Of a DNA stretch of 64,000 nucleotides, positions 9,771-18,679 are shown piece after piece. The DNA comes from Poindextera sp036272595. GTDB lineage: Bacteria > Pseudomonadota > Alphaproteobacteria > Caulobacterales > Caulobacteraceae. The stretch spans positions 12,935-76,934 of the forward strand of contig DATAYM010000048.1 in NCBI GenBank assembly GCA_036272595.1, given 5' to 3'. The notes below the pieces were generated by a model. That model had not been told where the DNA came from and ran no database searches. It was given only the letters and a program-made list of their open reading frames with translations. Each line of letters opens with the position of its first letter. Position 1 is the stretch's first letter. A program made the translations under genes and the position numbers.

Positions 9771-10826
9771 TCAGCCGCCCGCCGCCAGCCCCAGCCGCTC
9801 TGGGGCGAAGCCGCGCTCGCGAATCCGCCTCCACCAGCCGGGATTGTCTATGTACCAGCGCACGGTGCGCTCCAGCCCTTCGTCGAACCCGGTGCGCGGC
9901 GTCCAGCCCAGCTCGCGGCGCAGCTTGCCGGCGTCCAGCGCATAGCGGAAGTCGTGCCCGGGCCGATCGGCGACCTTTCGGATCAGATCGGCGTGCGGAC
10001 CGGCCTCGCGTGGGCGCAGGGCGTCGAGATGGCCACACAGACGCTCGACCAGGTCGCGGTTGGAGACCTCGGTCTCGCCGCCGATGGCGTAGGTCTCGCC
10101 GATCCGGCCCTTGTCCAGCACCAGCAGCAGCGCCTCGGCATGGTCCTCGACGAACAGCCAGTCCCGGACATTGGCGCCGTCGCCATAGAGCGGGATCGGC
10201 CGGCCCTCGACGGCGCTGAGGATCACCACCGGGATCAGCTTCTCCGGGAATTGATAGGGCCCATAGTTGTTGCAGGTGTTGGTCAGCAGCACCGGCAGGC
10301 CGAAGGTGCGGCCCCAGGCGCGCACCAGGTGGTCGGACGCGGCCTTGCTGGCGGAGTAGGGCGAACTGGGATCGTACGGGCTGGCCTCGCTGAAACGGCC
10401 CTCCGCGCCCAGGGCGCCGAACACCTCGTCGGTGGAGACGTGATGGAAGCGGAACCGCGCGCGCGCCTCGCCGGCCAGCCCCTCGCAATAGCGCCGCGCC
10501 GCCTCCAGCAGGACGGCGGTCCCGACCACATTGGCCTCGACGAAGGCCATCGGCCCGTCGATCGAGCGGTCGACATGGGTTTCGGCCGCCAGGTGCAGCA
10601 CCGCCTCCGGCCGGTGGCGGGCGAAGACGGCCGCCATCGCCTCGGCGTTACGGATATCGGCCCGCTCGAAGGCGTAGAGCCGGCTCCCGTCGACGGCGCG
10701 AAGATTCTCCGGATTGGCGCTGTAGGCGAGGCGGTCGACATTGACCACGGCCAGCCCCTGGCCGATCGCCGCCCTGACCACTGCCGAGCCGATGAAGCCG
10801 GCCCCGCCGGTCACCAGAAGCTTCAT
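9771..10826 (-). CDS. rfbB: dTDP-glucose 4,6-dehydratase
   Basis: RfbB/RmlB converts dTDP-glucose into dTDP-4-keto-6-deoxyglucose with tightly bound NAD. The 351 aa protein has the extended-SDR Rossmann motif GGAGFIGS at residues 7-14, the catalytic STDEVFG segment and YSASKAASDH. The 4-keto product is the substrate for aminotransferases such as the one encoded at 17468-18613. It is transcribed divergently from the KAS III operon. A GCTTAA/TTAAGC dyad at 10873-10891 lies in the shared upstream region. Confidence 0.95.
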   Translation of the reverse strand: MKLLVTGGAGFIGSAVVRAAIGQGLAVVNVDRLAYSANPENLRAVDGSRLYAFERADIRNAEAMAAVFARHRPEAVLHLAAETHVDRSIDGPMAFVEANVVGTAVLLEAARRYCEGLAGEARARFRFHHVSTDEVFGALGAEGRFSEASPYDPSSPYSASKAASDHLVRAWGRTFGLPVLLTNTCNNYGPYQFPEKLIPVVILSAVEGRPIPLYGDGANVRDWLFVEDHAEALLLVLDKGRIGETYAIGGETEVSNRDLVERLCGHLDALRPREAGPHADLIRKVADRPGHDFRYALDAGKLRRELGWTPRTGFDEGLERTVRWYIDNPGWWRRIRERGFAPERLGLAAGG

Positions 10827-10872
10827 GCGCCGCTCTTCCCCTTGCCCCGAAGGCTGAAGGTGGGGGCGGGCG

Positions 10873-10891
10873 GCTTAAGGCGCGGTTAAGC
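10873..10891. promoter_or_regulatory. Short dyad in the divergent rfbB / KAS III promoter region
   Basis: Perfect six-base arms GCTTAA (10873-10878) and TTAAGC (10886-10891) flank a 7-base spacer. It sits next to the only AT-rich patch (CATAATACT) in the 158-base region between the two divergent genes. It could be an operator or part of a promoter. Six-base arms can arise by chance, so confidence is low. Confidence 0.25.
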
Positions 10892-10984
10892 ATAATACTC
10901 AAGGCTCAGCTTACCCGGCCAAAGCGTCGCGGCGCTGTCGCCCCGACTCGGCCTAAGGCTTCGGAGCGCGGCTGTGACGAGCTT

Positions 10985-12019
10985 ATGGCTGCCTCTGGAA
11001 CGACGATGATGCGGACAGCCAGACTTAAGGCGCTTTCGAGCTTTCTGCCCGAAACCGTGCTGTCGAACGAGACGCTTGCGGCGCTCTATCCGGGGTGGAC
11101 TCCGCAGAAGATCGTCGAGAAGACCGGCGTGCGCGAACGACGCATCGCCGCACCAGGCGAGACCGCGGCCGACCTGGCCTGCGGCGCGGCGCAAAGGCTG
11201 TTCGCGGAGACGGGTCTCGATCCCGCCGGTATCGATTTCCTGCTGCTCTGCACCCAGGCGCCGGACTACATCCTGCCCACCACCGCCTGCCTGCTGCAGG
11301 AGCGGCTGGGCCTGCGCCAGGATTGCGGCGCGCTGGATTTCAATCTGGGCTGCTCTGGATTCGTCTACGGCCTGGCCCTGGCCAAGGGCCTGATCGAGAC
11401 CGGGGCGGCGAGCCGGGTTCTGCTGCTGACCGCCGACACCTATTCCCGTTTCATCCATCCCGGCGACAAGAGCGTCCGGACCCTGTTCGGCGATGGCGCG
11501 GCGGCGACACTGGTCGAGGCTGTTGAGGCCGACCACGCCATGATCGGCCCGTTCGTCTTCGGCACCGACGGCCGCGGCGGACCCAATTTGATCGTCGCCG
11601 CCGGCGCGGCGCGGCGGGAGCGCGACGCCGCAAGCGCGGTGGAGATGATCGACGAGTCCGGCAACGTCCGCAGCCTCGACAACCTCTACATGAACGGCGG
11701 CGCCATCGTCAGCTTCACCCTGAAGACGGTGCCCGAGGCGGTGGGAAAGCTGCTGGCGGCGGCCGGCCTGGCGATGGACGACATCGACCTGTTCGTCTTC
11801 CACCAGGCGAGCGCCTTCATCCTCGAGCGGTTGCGTCGGAAGATCGGCATCCGGCCCGAGCGGTTCGTCGTCGAACTGGAAAGCTGCGGCAACACCGTGT
11901 CGTCCACCATTCCGATCGCCCTGGAACGCCAGGTCGGCCAGCCGTCGGGCGATCGCACGGCCATGCTGGTCGGCTTCGGCGTCGGCTACTCCTGGGCGGC
12001 CGCCTGCGTGAGGTTTTGA
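10985..12019 (+). CDS. 3-oxoacyl-ACP synthase III-like protein (first copy)
   Basis: This 344 aa protein is of the FabH (KAS III) type. It would condense a short acyl-CoA starter with malonyl-ACP. The catalytic triad is intact: Cys123 in LGCSGF, His273 in FVFHQAS and Asn303 in SCGNTVSS. It opens an operon with an ACP, a second KAS III and an SDR, so it probably serves a dedicated acyl chain rather than bulk fatty acid synthesis. An alternative start at 11006 (MMRTARLKAL) fits the family N-terminus better and has GGAACG just upstream. Confidence 0.88.
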   Translation: MAASGTTMMRTARLKALSSFLPETVLSNETLAALYPGWTPQKIVEKTGVRERRIAAPGETAADLACGAAQRLFAETGLDPAGIDFLLLCTQAPDYILPTTACLLQERLGLRQDCGALDFNLGCSGFVYGLALAKGLIETGAASRVLLLTADTYSRFIHPGDKSVRTLFGDGAAATLVEAVEADHAMIGPFVFGTDGRGGPNLIVAAGAARRERDAASAVEMIDESGNVRSLDNLYMNGGAIVSFTLKTVPEAVGKLLAAAGLAMDDIDLFVFHQASAFILERLRRKIGIRPERFVVELESCGNTVSSTIPIALERQVGQPSGDRTAMLVGFGVGYSWAAACVRF

Positions 12020-12035
12020 TGTTGAAGAGGTCGCC

Positions 12036-12260
12036 ATGAGCGCATTTCACGAAGGCCTGGCGGAAATCTTCGAGGTCGATCCCGGGCTGATCGGCGCCGA
12101 CTTCAGCCTGGTGGACAACAACTGGGACTCGCTGGCCATCGTCTCGGTGATCGCCCTGGTGGACGAATGCGAGAACCTGATGCTGGACGGCCCGGCGCTG
12201 GCGAAATGCGAGACGGTCGCCGACATCGAGGCGCTGATCGCCAAGGCGCGGGGCGATTGA
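12036..12260 (+). CDS. Acyl carrier protein, dedicated
   Basis: This 74 aa acidic helical protein has the phosphopantetheine attachment motif WDSLAI with Ser32, and the normal ACP length. It lies between two KAS III genes; its stop overlaps the next start in TGATG. It probably carries the growing short acyl chain for sugar acylation and is distinct from the housekeeping ACP. Two cysteines (Cys44 and Cys58) are unusual for an ACP but lie outside the motif. Confidence 0.88.
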   Translation: MSAFHEGLAEIFEVDPGLIGADFSLVDNNWDSLAIVSVIALVDECENLMLDGPALAKCETVADIEALIAKARGD

Positions 12261-13315
12261 TGGCCGAGGGCGCCACAGAACGGCCGGGCTATTCCGTTCC
12301 GCGGGTTGCGCTCCGCGGGGTCGTCACGGCGCTGCCGGCGCGGCGCGTGACCAACGGGCATTTCCAATCCACCTTCAGCGACAGCGACATCAACGACGTG
12401 GTCAAGATGATCGGCGTCGAGGCCCGGCACTGGGCCGCCGACGGCCAGACCACGGCCGACCTCTGCCAGGCGGCGGCGAGCCGGCTGCTGGAGCGATTGG
12501 GTTGGGATGCCTTGAGCGTCGACGCCCTGATCTTCGTTTCGCAGACGCCCAACCAGCGGCTGCCGGCCACCGCCTGCGAACTGCACGGCGCCCTGGGGCT
12601 CGGCCCCGACTGCCAGGCGCTGGACGTCGGGCTCGGCTGTTCGGGCTATGTCTACGGGCTGTGGCTGGCCTCGGCCCTGATTTCCGCCGGTTGTCGCCGC
12701 GTGCTGCTGTTGGCCGGCGACACCAGCAGCCGGATGATCGACCCGCGCGATCGCGGAACCGCCCTGCTGTTCGGCGACGCCGGAACCGCCTCGGCGCTCG
12801 AAGCCTCGCCGGCGGCCGAACCGATCCATTTCGTGCTGGGAACCGATGGGAGCGGCGCACGCAATCTGATCGTCCAGGGCGGCGGATTCCGCGGCGTCGT
12901 AGCGGACGAGCGGCGGCCCGAGGGCTATGATCCCGACCACCTGTTCATGGACGGCGGGGCGGTCTTCTCCTTCACCCTGAAGGCGGTGCCGGCGCTCATT
13001 CGCGATACGCTAGCCCGCGCCGGCGCCCAGCCCGATCAACTCGACGCGCTGGTGCTGCATCAGGCCAACCGCTTCATGCTCAACCATATCGCCAAGAAGG
13101 CCGGCGTCGGCGCCGAGCGCACGCCGATCAATATCGATCGCTACGGCAATACGAGTTCGGCCTCGATCCCCCTGGTCCTGACCACCGACCTGGCCTCCCG
13201 CCTGACGGCCGAGCCGATGCGGCTGCTGATGGCCGGCTTTGGCGTCGGCTACTCCTGGGGCGGCGCCTATATGGCCACCACGCCGCTCGGCTGCGCCGAG
13301 ACCCTGACCCTATGA
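12260..13315 (+). CDS. 3-oxoacyl-ACP synthase III-like protein (second copy)
   Basis: This is a second FabH-type condensing enzyme of 351 aa. The triad is intact: Cys127 in LGCSGYVYG, His267 in VLHQANR and Asn297 in RYGNTSSAS. The start is the ATG overlapping the ACP stop; longer readings run into the ACP gene and were discarded. Having two divergent KAS III enzymes around one ACP suggests two condensations, or a functional heteromer. It overlaps the following SDR gene by 4 bases (ATGA). Confidence 0.88.
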   Translation: MAEGATERPGYSVPRVALRGVVTALPARRVTNGHFQSTFSDSDINDVVKMIGVEARHWAADGQTTADLCQAAASRLLERLGWDALSVDALIFVSQTPNQRLPATACELHGALGLGPDCQALDVGLGCSGYVYGLWLASALISAGCRRVLLLAGDTSSRMIDPRDRGTALLFGDAGTASALEASPAAEPIHFVLGTDGSGARNLIVQGGGFRGVVADERRPEGYDPDHLFMDGGAVFSFTLKAVPALIRDTLARAGAQPDQLDALVLHQANRFMLNHIAKKAGVGAERTPINIDRYGNTSSASIPLVLTTDLASRLTAEPMRLLMAGFGVGYSWGGAYMATTPLGCAETLTL

Positions 13316-14073
13316 TCCTGTCGCCCGAGGCCCTCGCGGATCGGACCGTCCTGGTCACCGGCGCATCCTCCGGCCTGGGCGCCGCGACGGCGCTCGCCGC
13401 CGCCGCCTGCGGGGCGAAGGTGGTCGCCATGGGCCGCGACCGGGCCCGCCTCGACCAAACGCTCGCGGGCTTGGCCGGGGCCGGCCACAAAGCCGTAGCC
13501 GGCGCGTTCGAGGACGTGGAAAAGACCAGCGAGCTTATCGTCGCAGCCGCGGCGGAAGCCGGCGGGATCGATGGCCTGTTTCACGGCGCCGGCTCCGAAC
13601 TGGTCCTGCCGGTGCGGCTGACCAGGCAGAAGCATATCGACGAGGTGTTCGCCGCCGCTCTCATGGGCTCGCTCGGCATCGGCCGCGCGGCCGGCAAGAC
13701 CGGGACCATGAACCCGGGCTCCTCGATTGTCTTCCTGAGCTCGGCGTCCGCCTCGCGCGGCCGACCCGGCATGTCGGTCTACTCGGCCGCCAAGTCCGGG
13801 GTCGAAGGATTGACCCGCTCCCTGGCCTGCGAACTCGCGCCCAAATCGATCCGGGTGAACGCCATCGCCGGCGGCGGGATCATCACGCCCATGCACGAGA
13901 GACTGGCGCGGACCCTGTCGGAAACGGCCCTGGCCGACTACCAGCGCGCCCACCTGCTGGGCTTCGGCGAGCCCGACGACGTGGCCCAGACTGCGGTTTT
14001 CCTTCTGTCTCCCGCAGCCAAATGGATCACAGGCGCCGTCTGGGCGGTGGACGGCGGCTACATGGCGAATTGA
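13312..14073 (+). CDS. Short-chain dehydrogenase/reductase, FabG-like
   Basis: The 253 aa classical SDR has the cofactor motif TGASSGLG at residues 16-23. The catalytic Ser144, Tyr157 and Lys161 lie in FLSSASAS and VYSAAKSG. The usual NNAG motif is replaced by FHGAG. By position after the ACP and the two KAS III genes, it probably reduces a 3-oxoacyl-ACP to the 3-hydroxyacyl form. Start and stop couple it to its neighbours, 4 bases overlapping upstream and 7 bases to the next gene. Confidence 0.85.
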   Translation: MILSPEALADRTVLVTGASSGLGAATALAAAACGAKVVAMGRDRARLDQTLAGLAGAGHKAVAGAFEDVEKTSELIVAAAAEAGGIDGLFHGAGSELVLPVRLTRQKHIDEVFAAALMGSLGIGRAAGKTGTMNPGSSIVFLSSASASRGRPGMSVYSAAKSGVEGLTRSLACELAPKSIRVNAIAGGGIITPMHERLARTLSETALADYQRAHLLGFGEPDDVAQTAVFLLSPAAKWITGAVWAVDGGYMAN

Positions 14074-14080
14074 GGCGAAC

Positions 14081-14704
14081 ATGACGGACTATGTGCTGGT
14101 CGGCGGCGGCGCTTTCGCCCGCGAAATCCTGGGCTGGTTCAAGCCAGACCTGCCCGCCGGAGACCGGTTCGCCGGCTATCTCGCCGACGCCGATGCGCCG
14201 TTGCGCGGGGCTGGCTACGATCTGCCGCAGCTCGGCCCGATCGCCGGCTACAGGCCGGACCCGTCGCAGCGCTTGGTGATGGCGCTGACCGACCCGGCCG
14301 GCAAGAAGGCGGTCGCTGAAAAGCTGCTGGCGGCGGGGGGCGAGTTCGCGACTCTGGTTCATCCGCGCGCCTGGGTGACCAGCACCGCCCGCATCGGCAA
14401 GGGCGTTGTGATCGCGCTGTTCGCCGACGTCTCGGCCGACGCGACGGTCGGCGATTTCGCCACCGTCAACGGCTATTCCAGCGTCGGCCACGATGCCGTC
14501 CTTGGGGATTACGGCACGCTCAGCGGCTATGTCGATCTGACCGGGTACGTGAAGGTCGGCGCGGGCTGCTTTTTCGGCACAGGCGCGCGCGTCCTGCCCA
14601 GCGTGACAATCGGCGAAGGCTGCACCATCGGCGCCGGGGCGGTGGTGGTCAGGACCGTTGCCGCCCATTCCACCGTCTACGCCGCGCCGGCGCGGAAGCT
14701 CTGA
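14081..14704 (+). CDS. PglD/NeuD-type sugar acyltransferase
   Basis: The 207 aa protein has an N-terminal nucleotide-sugar-binding Rossmann-like part (VGGGAFAREILG, residues 7-18) and a C-terminal left-handed beta-helix of hexapeptide repeats. NGYSSVGHDAVLG contains His137 at the place of the PglD catalytic base. PglD-type enzymes N-acylate 4-amino groups on nucleotide sugars. In this operon the donor could be the local acyl-ACP instead of acetyl-CoA, which is an inference. It sits between the SDR and the Rieske gene. Confidence 0.83.
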   Translation: MTDYVLVGGGAFAREILGWFKPDLPAGDRFAGYLADADAPLRGAGYDLPQLGPIAGYRPDPSQRLVMALTDPAGKKAVAEKLLAAGGEFATLVHPRAWVTSTARIGKGVVIALFADVSADATVGDFATVNGYSSVGHDAVLGDYGTLSGYVDLTGYVKVGAGCFFGTGARVLPSVTIGEGCTIGAGAVVVRTVAAHSTVYAAPARKL

Positions 14705-14709
14705 CTATC

Positions 14710-15717
14710 ATGACGCCGCTTGAGGAGCAGCTCTCGCGGTCATGGTGGCATCTTGTCGCCCATCGCAGCGAGGTCGCCGACCCGCAGGCGTTCGTGCGGT
14801 TGAAATGGGCGCTGGGCGATCTGGTCGTGTTCAATGACGAGGGCCACGTCCTGGCCTTCGATAACCAGTGCCCACACCGGGGCACGCTCCTTTTTCTGGA
14901 CGACGCCGGCTGCGCACCAGCCCTCTGCCCCTACCATGGCTGGAGCTATCGCGGCGGCCGCGTGCGCATTCCGCTGCGTGAGACGGTGCCAGCGGCCGAG
15001 GCCGACAGCGCGCGGCTCAATACTTATCGCACCGCCTGGTGCGGAGACTTCCTGTTCGTCGGCGTGGAGCCCCGGCAGGACCTCGACAGCCAGCTCGGCG
15101 ATTTGGCCGAGCCCCTGGCGTCGATTTCGCGCGATATCGCCGCGCGCGCCGACTTTAACAGCTTCGACTTCGAATGCGACTGGCGCGTGGCGGTGGAAAA
15201 CGCCCTGGAGGGCTACCACGTCAATCTGGTCCATCCGGACACACTGGCGCCGCTGGCGCTTCGCAATCACCAGGACAGCTTCAGCCTCCTGAACTCGATC
15301 TACCGCGCGGAGATCGGCGAGGGACGCACCGCCAGGGCGCTGGAGCGCCTGGGCAAATACTTCGCCATCCAGGCGGGCTACCCTGGCTATATCAGCTTTT
15401 TCGTCTTTCCGTTCGCCATGGTCTCATCGACCTTCGGCTACAGCTACGCCCTGCAGAACTTCTTCCCCTCCGGCCAGCCGCAGCGCACGCATTTTTCCAG
15501 CCGCATGCTGGCGGCGGCGACCACAGAGGGGAGCGAAGGGGTGACAGGCCCGTTCCTGGCCTCGGCGGCGGAGGTCAATCGCAGGGTGTTCGACGAGGAT
15601 CACGCCATCTGCCGGCGGGTCAGCCCCCACTACGCCGCCAACCGTCCCGACCGCATCTTCGCCCAATCCGAAGACCGCGCCCGCCATTTTTGGCGCGCCT
15701 TGCGCGAACTCGCCTGA
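14710..15717 (+). CDS. Rieske non-heme iron oxygenase
   Basis: The 335 aa protein resembles the large subunit of ring-hydroxylating oxygenases. The Rieske cluster ligands are Cys54/His56 (CPHRG) and Cys73/His76 (CPYHGW). The mononuclear iron site is in ENALEGYHVNLVH with His170 and His175. It is the last gene of the KAS III operon, 5 bases after the acyltransferase, so its substrate is probably the sugar or acyl product of that pathway. No ferredoxin or reductase partner is encoded nearby. Confidence 0.88.
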   Translation: MTPLEEQLSRSWWHLVAHRSEVADPQAFVRLKWALGDLVVFNDEGHVLAFDNQCPHRGTLLFLDDAGCAPALCPYHGWSYRGGRVRIPLRETVPAAEADSARLNTYRTAWCGDFLFVGVEPRQDLDSQLGDLAEPLASISRDIAARADFNSFDFECDWRVAVENALEGYHVNLVHPDTLAPLALRNHQDSFSLLNSIYRAEIGEGRTARALERLGKYFAIQAGYPGYISFFVFPFAMVSSTFGYSYALQNFFPSGQPQRTHFSSRMLAAATTEGSEGVTGPFLASAAEVNRRVFDEDHAICRRVSPHYAANRPDRIFAQSEDRARHFWRALRELA

Positions 15718-15723
15718 CGCCGA

Positions 15724-17475
15724 TCAGCCGAAGCGGCGGCGCTCCCAGATTTCGAACATGCTGCGATAGACCCGCTCGAGGTTCCGCGTCACCGCGACCT
15801 CGTCGCGATAGTTGGCCGCGGCGAAACCCGCCCGGGTCCTGTCGCGCAGGGCCTGCAGGCCGGCCGCACTGGCTGAAAGCGCCAGGGCGCGGGCGACATA
15901 GTCATCCCAATCGCTGGCGATCAGATCGTCGAGGCCGGCGCCGGTAAGGATCTGCAGGCCGGTGCGGGAATAGAAGGTCGGTCCCGCGAGGGCGAGCACC
16001 GGCACACCCCGGCTCAGCGCTTCCAGCGAGGTGGTGCCGCCGGGCACCGGCGAAGGGTCGAGCATGAGGTCGACCTCGCCGAACTCAGCCGCATAGGCCT
16101 CGCCGGTGGTGTGGCCGCGGAAATCGATCCGCGACGGGTCCACCCCGTGGGTGACGAAGCGGGAAGATGTCGCCGCGCACAGGATCGGGTCGACGAAATA
16201 GCGGTATTTCAGGATCAGCCGCGACGTGGGCTGTCTCTTCAGGATCCGCGCCCAGGCCGCCACCGTCTCATCGGACAGCTTGGCGGGATTGTTGAAGCTG
16301 GCGAACGTGGCATAGCCGTTCTTCAGCGCCGGGGCGGGCGTGGCGATCGATTCCTCGTCGGGCCGAAACGGCGCCGAGGTCGGTCCGACCCGCCAGGGGG
16401 TCTCGACGAACGCGTCGGCCATCCCCGGTCCCTCCACGCAATCGGCGTGCAGTGCGTAGTCCATGGCCGGCAGGCCGGTGGTCTGCTGATAGTTCAGCCA
16501 CGCCGCCTGCACAGGGGCCGGCCGGTGAGCGAAGACGCCGAGCCGGCTGCCGGCCGTGTGGCCCCAGCAATCGACCAGGACATCGATCCCGCGGCTTCGA
16601 ATAAGGTCGGCGGCGCTCGCGTCATCCAGGCCGCCGATCGGATGGACGCCCATCGGCCGGGTCCAGCCGGTCTCGCCCTCAGCGCGGGCCGGGAACAGGA
16701 AGATATCGAATGCCTCGCGGTCGTGGCTCTCCATGACCGGCTTGACGAACTGGCGCAGCTGGCTCTGCGCGAAGCTCGGAGCCACATAGCCCAGCCGGAG
16801 CCTGCGGCTGGCGCTCGGCGGATTGGCGAAAACCGGCTGGGGCGGCTGCACCGTGTAAAGCGCCGCCCATCGGCTGGCCTCGGCGGCGTGTCGCTCTATG
16901 CCGTCCTTTGCGTAAAAGTGCGCGAACAGCAGGAACTGGTGGATGGCGGGCCCGGGATGCAGCTCGGCCGCCGCCCGGAACACCTGAATGGCCTCCTCGG
17001 CCCGCCCCTGGTGCTGCAATGAGAGGCCGTAGGACAGGAGGGGTTCCAGTCGCCGCTCGCCGCCTTGCAGCGCCATGCCGTAAGCGACTGATGCCGTCGC
17101 CACATAACGCTGGCGGTAGAGCTGGTTCGCCACCTCCAGCGCGGTGTCCGCGGCCTGGGCCATCCGCGCCACATCCGCGCCCATCTGGCGCATCAGCCCG
17201 ATGGAGTGAAGCAGCCGTGCGTCATCGAGAGCGGCGGCCGCCGCCGCTGCATCGCCGTTGGCGGCGAGCGCGCTCGACAACCAATAGTGCGCCTCGGCTT
17301 CCTGAGGCGCCTGGCTTGCGAGGTCTCGCGCGATGGCCAGAGCGGCTGCCGAATCGCCCTCCATCAGCAGGCCCAGAATCGGGTCGAATTGGCGCGCCGG
17401 ACTGGCGGACCCCGGCGACGCGGCTGCCGCCGTTTCGTCGTGCTCGGTTCTCGCGACCGCGCCAGGACTAGCCAT
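15724..17475 (-). CDS. TPR-containing GT41 (O-GlcNAc-transferase/SPINDLY-like) glycosyltransferase
   Basis: The 583 aa protein has an N-terminal helical TPR region (about residues 25-210) and a C-terminal GT41 catalytic region. Hallmarks there are RLRLGYVAPSF, the VQAAWLNYQQTTGLPAMDY segment, FASFNNPAKLS and PSPVPGGTTSLEAL. Enzymes of this layout glycosylate proteins; FlmG of Caulobacter, which modifies flagellins, has the same architecture. The start at 17475 overlaps the aminotransferase stop by 8 bases, so the two are co-translated. Target and sugar donor are inferred: flagellin or a surface protein, and the local dTDP-amino sugar. Confidence 0.85.
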   Translation of the reverse strand: MASPGAVARTEHDETAAAASPGSASPARQFDPILGLLMEGDSAAALAIARDLASQAPQEAEAHYWLSSALAANGDAAAAAAALDDARLLHSIGLMRQMGADVARMAQAADTALEVANQLYRQRYVATASVAYGMALQGGERRLEPLLSYGLSLQHQGRAEEAIQVFRAAAELHPGPAIHQFLLFAHFYAKDGIERHAAEASRWAALYTVQPPQPVFANPPSASRRLRLGYVAPSFAQSQLRQFVKPVMESHDREAFDIFLFPARAEGETGWTRPMGVHPIGGLDDASAADLIRSRGIDVLVDCWGHTAGSRLGVFAHRPAPVQAAWLNYQQTTGLPAMDYALHADCVEGPGMADAFVETPWRVGPTSAPFRPDEESIATPAPALKNGYATFASFNNPAKLSDETVAAWARILKRQPTSRLILKYRYFVDPILCAATSSRFVTHGVDPSRIDFRGHTTGEAYAAEFGEVDLMLDPSPVPGGTTSLEALSRGVPVLALAGPTFYSRTGLQILTGAGLDDLIASDWDDYVARALALSASAAGLQALRDRTRAGFAAANYRDEVAVTRNLERVYRSMFEIWERRRFG

Positions 17476-18613
17476 GGGACAGCGCGTTGGCCAGGGCCTT
17501 GGCGACGCGCTCGACCTCATCGGCGGTGAGGTCGGCGGCGAAGGGCAGGCCGAGGGTCGAGGCGGCCAGGGTTTCGGTGGTCGCCAGGTCGGCGCGCGGG
17601 GCGGCGGCGAAGGCCGGGCTGGCGTGGCAACCGGCGCCCCACCAGCGGCGGGTCTCGATTCCCGCCGCGGTCAGGTGCGCTTCGACCGCGTCGGCCGCGC
17701 CATCCGGCAACCGGACGACGCAGACGCTGGAGACCCAGCCCACGCCCCAGCCGTCCTGGAAAGCCACCGCCGGCTGATCGGCCAGGGCGATGCGCAGGCG
17801 TTGGGCGGCGAGGCCGTAGCGCAGGCGCGCAGCCGGCCAGCCGTCCAGGCTCGCCAGGCCGACGGCGGCGGCGTATTCGCTGAGCTTGGCGTTGGTGGCG
17901 ACGCGCCGCGACTCCCGCGAGCCGCGAAAGCCGAAGGTGGTCAGTTCGCGGATCGTGGCGATCAGGCTGTCGTCCTCGGAGACCACGAAGCCGCCTTCGC
18001 CGACCCCCAGGGCCTTGGTGGCGTGCAGGCTGACCATGGCCGGCACCGGCGCCTCGGCCAGCGCGTCGAAGGCGGCGGCGGCGTCGAGCAGCACCGGAAT
18101 GCCGGTGCGCTCGCGGAATCGCGCCCAGGCGGCCAGGTCGGGCACGCGGCCGAAGGCGGCGACCGGCAGGGCGGCGGCGATGCGTCCGGGCGCCTCGCCG
18201 AGCGCGGCCTCCAGCCGGGCGGGATCGATCATCCAGGTCTGCGGATCGACATCGACGAACCAGGGAACCAGCCCCGCCTGGATGACCGCATGGGCGGTGG
18301 CGACGAAGGTCCAGGCCGGCACGGCGCAAAAGCCGCCGGCTTCCGCGCCCATGGCCTGCAAGGCCAGGGTCAGGGCCAAGGTGCCGTTGGCGGCGGTGGC
18401 CACGAAGGCCGGCGGCGCGAACCGGTCAGCCAGCCTCTGCTCGAAGGCGCGGAGCAGCGGCCCGAAATTGGAGTACCAGCGCGCCTCGTCCATCTGCGCC
18501 AGATAAGGCGCCAAGACATGGGCTGTCGGCATCGACGGACGCGCCACCACGACCTTGCGAAGGGCGTCGGATGGCGCTGACCGGGCCAGGCGCTGCGCGC
18601 TGCGGGCGGACAT
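17468..18613 (-). CDS. DegT/DnrJ/EryC1 sugar aminotransferase, VioA-like
   Basis: This 381 aa PLP enzyme has the SLHATKALGVGEGG motif with the Schiff-base Lys200. The N-terminal WYSNFGPLLRAFE segment is typical of VioA-type dTDP-4-amino-4,6-dideoxyglucose transaminases. With the dTDP-4-keto-6-deoxyglucose made by RfbA/RfbB it would give a dTDP-4-amino sugar, the acceptor for the PglD-like acyltransferase. The final product (viosamine or another epimer) cannot be read from sequence. It is translated just before the GT41 gene. Confidence 0.87.
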   Translation of the reverse strand: MSARSAQRLARSAPSDALRKVVVARPSMPTAHVLAPYLAQMDEARWYSNFGPLLRAFEQRLADRFAPPAFVATAANGTLALTLALQAMGAEAGGFCAVPAWTFVATAHAVIQAGLVPWFVDVDPQTWMIDPARLEAALGEAPGRIAAALPVAAFGRVPDLAAWARFRERTGIPVLLDAAAAFDALAEAPVPAMVSLHATKALGVGEGGFVVSEDDSLIATIRELTTFGFRGSRESRRVATNAKLSEYAAAVGLASLDGWPAARLRYGLAAQRLRIALADQPAVAFQDGWGVGWVSSVCVVRLPDGAADAVEAHLTAAGIETRRWWGAGCHASPAFAAAPRADLATTETLAASTLGLPFAADLTADEVERVAKALANALSHG

Positions 18614-18679
18614 GGCGGCGGCTTTCCGTTTCGGCGAATCCCAGCCTCGAACGGAGCATGCGTGTGGTTAACAGGTCCT

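Noticed and set aside
8866..10826. rfbA/rfbB as part of a dTDP-rhamnose operon
   Set aside because: rfbC and rfbD are absent, and an aminotransferase of VioA type is nearby, so an amino sugar is likelier.
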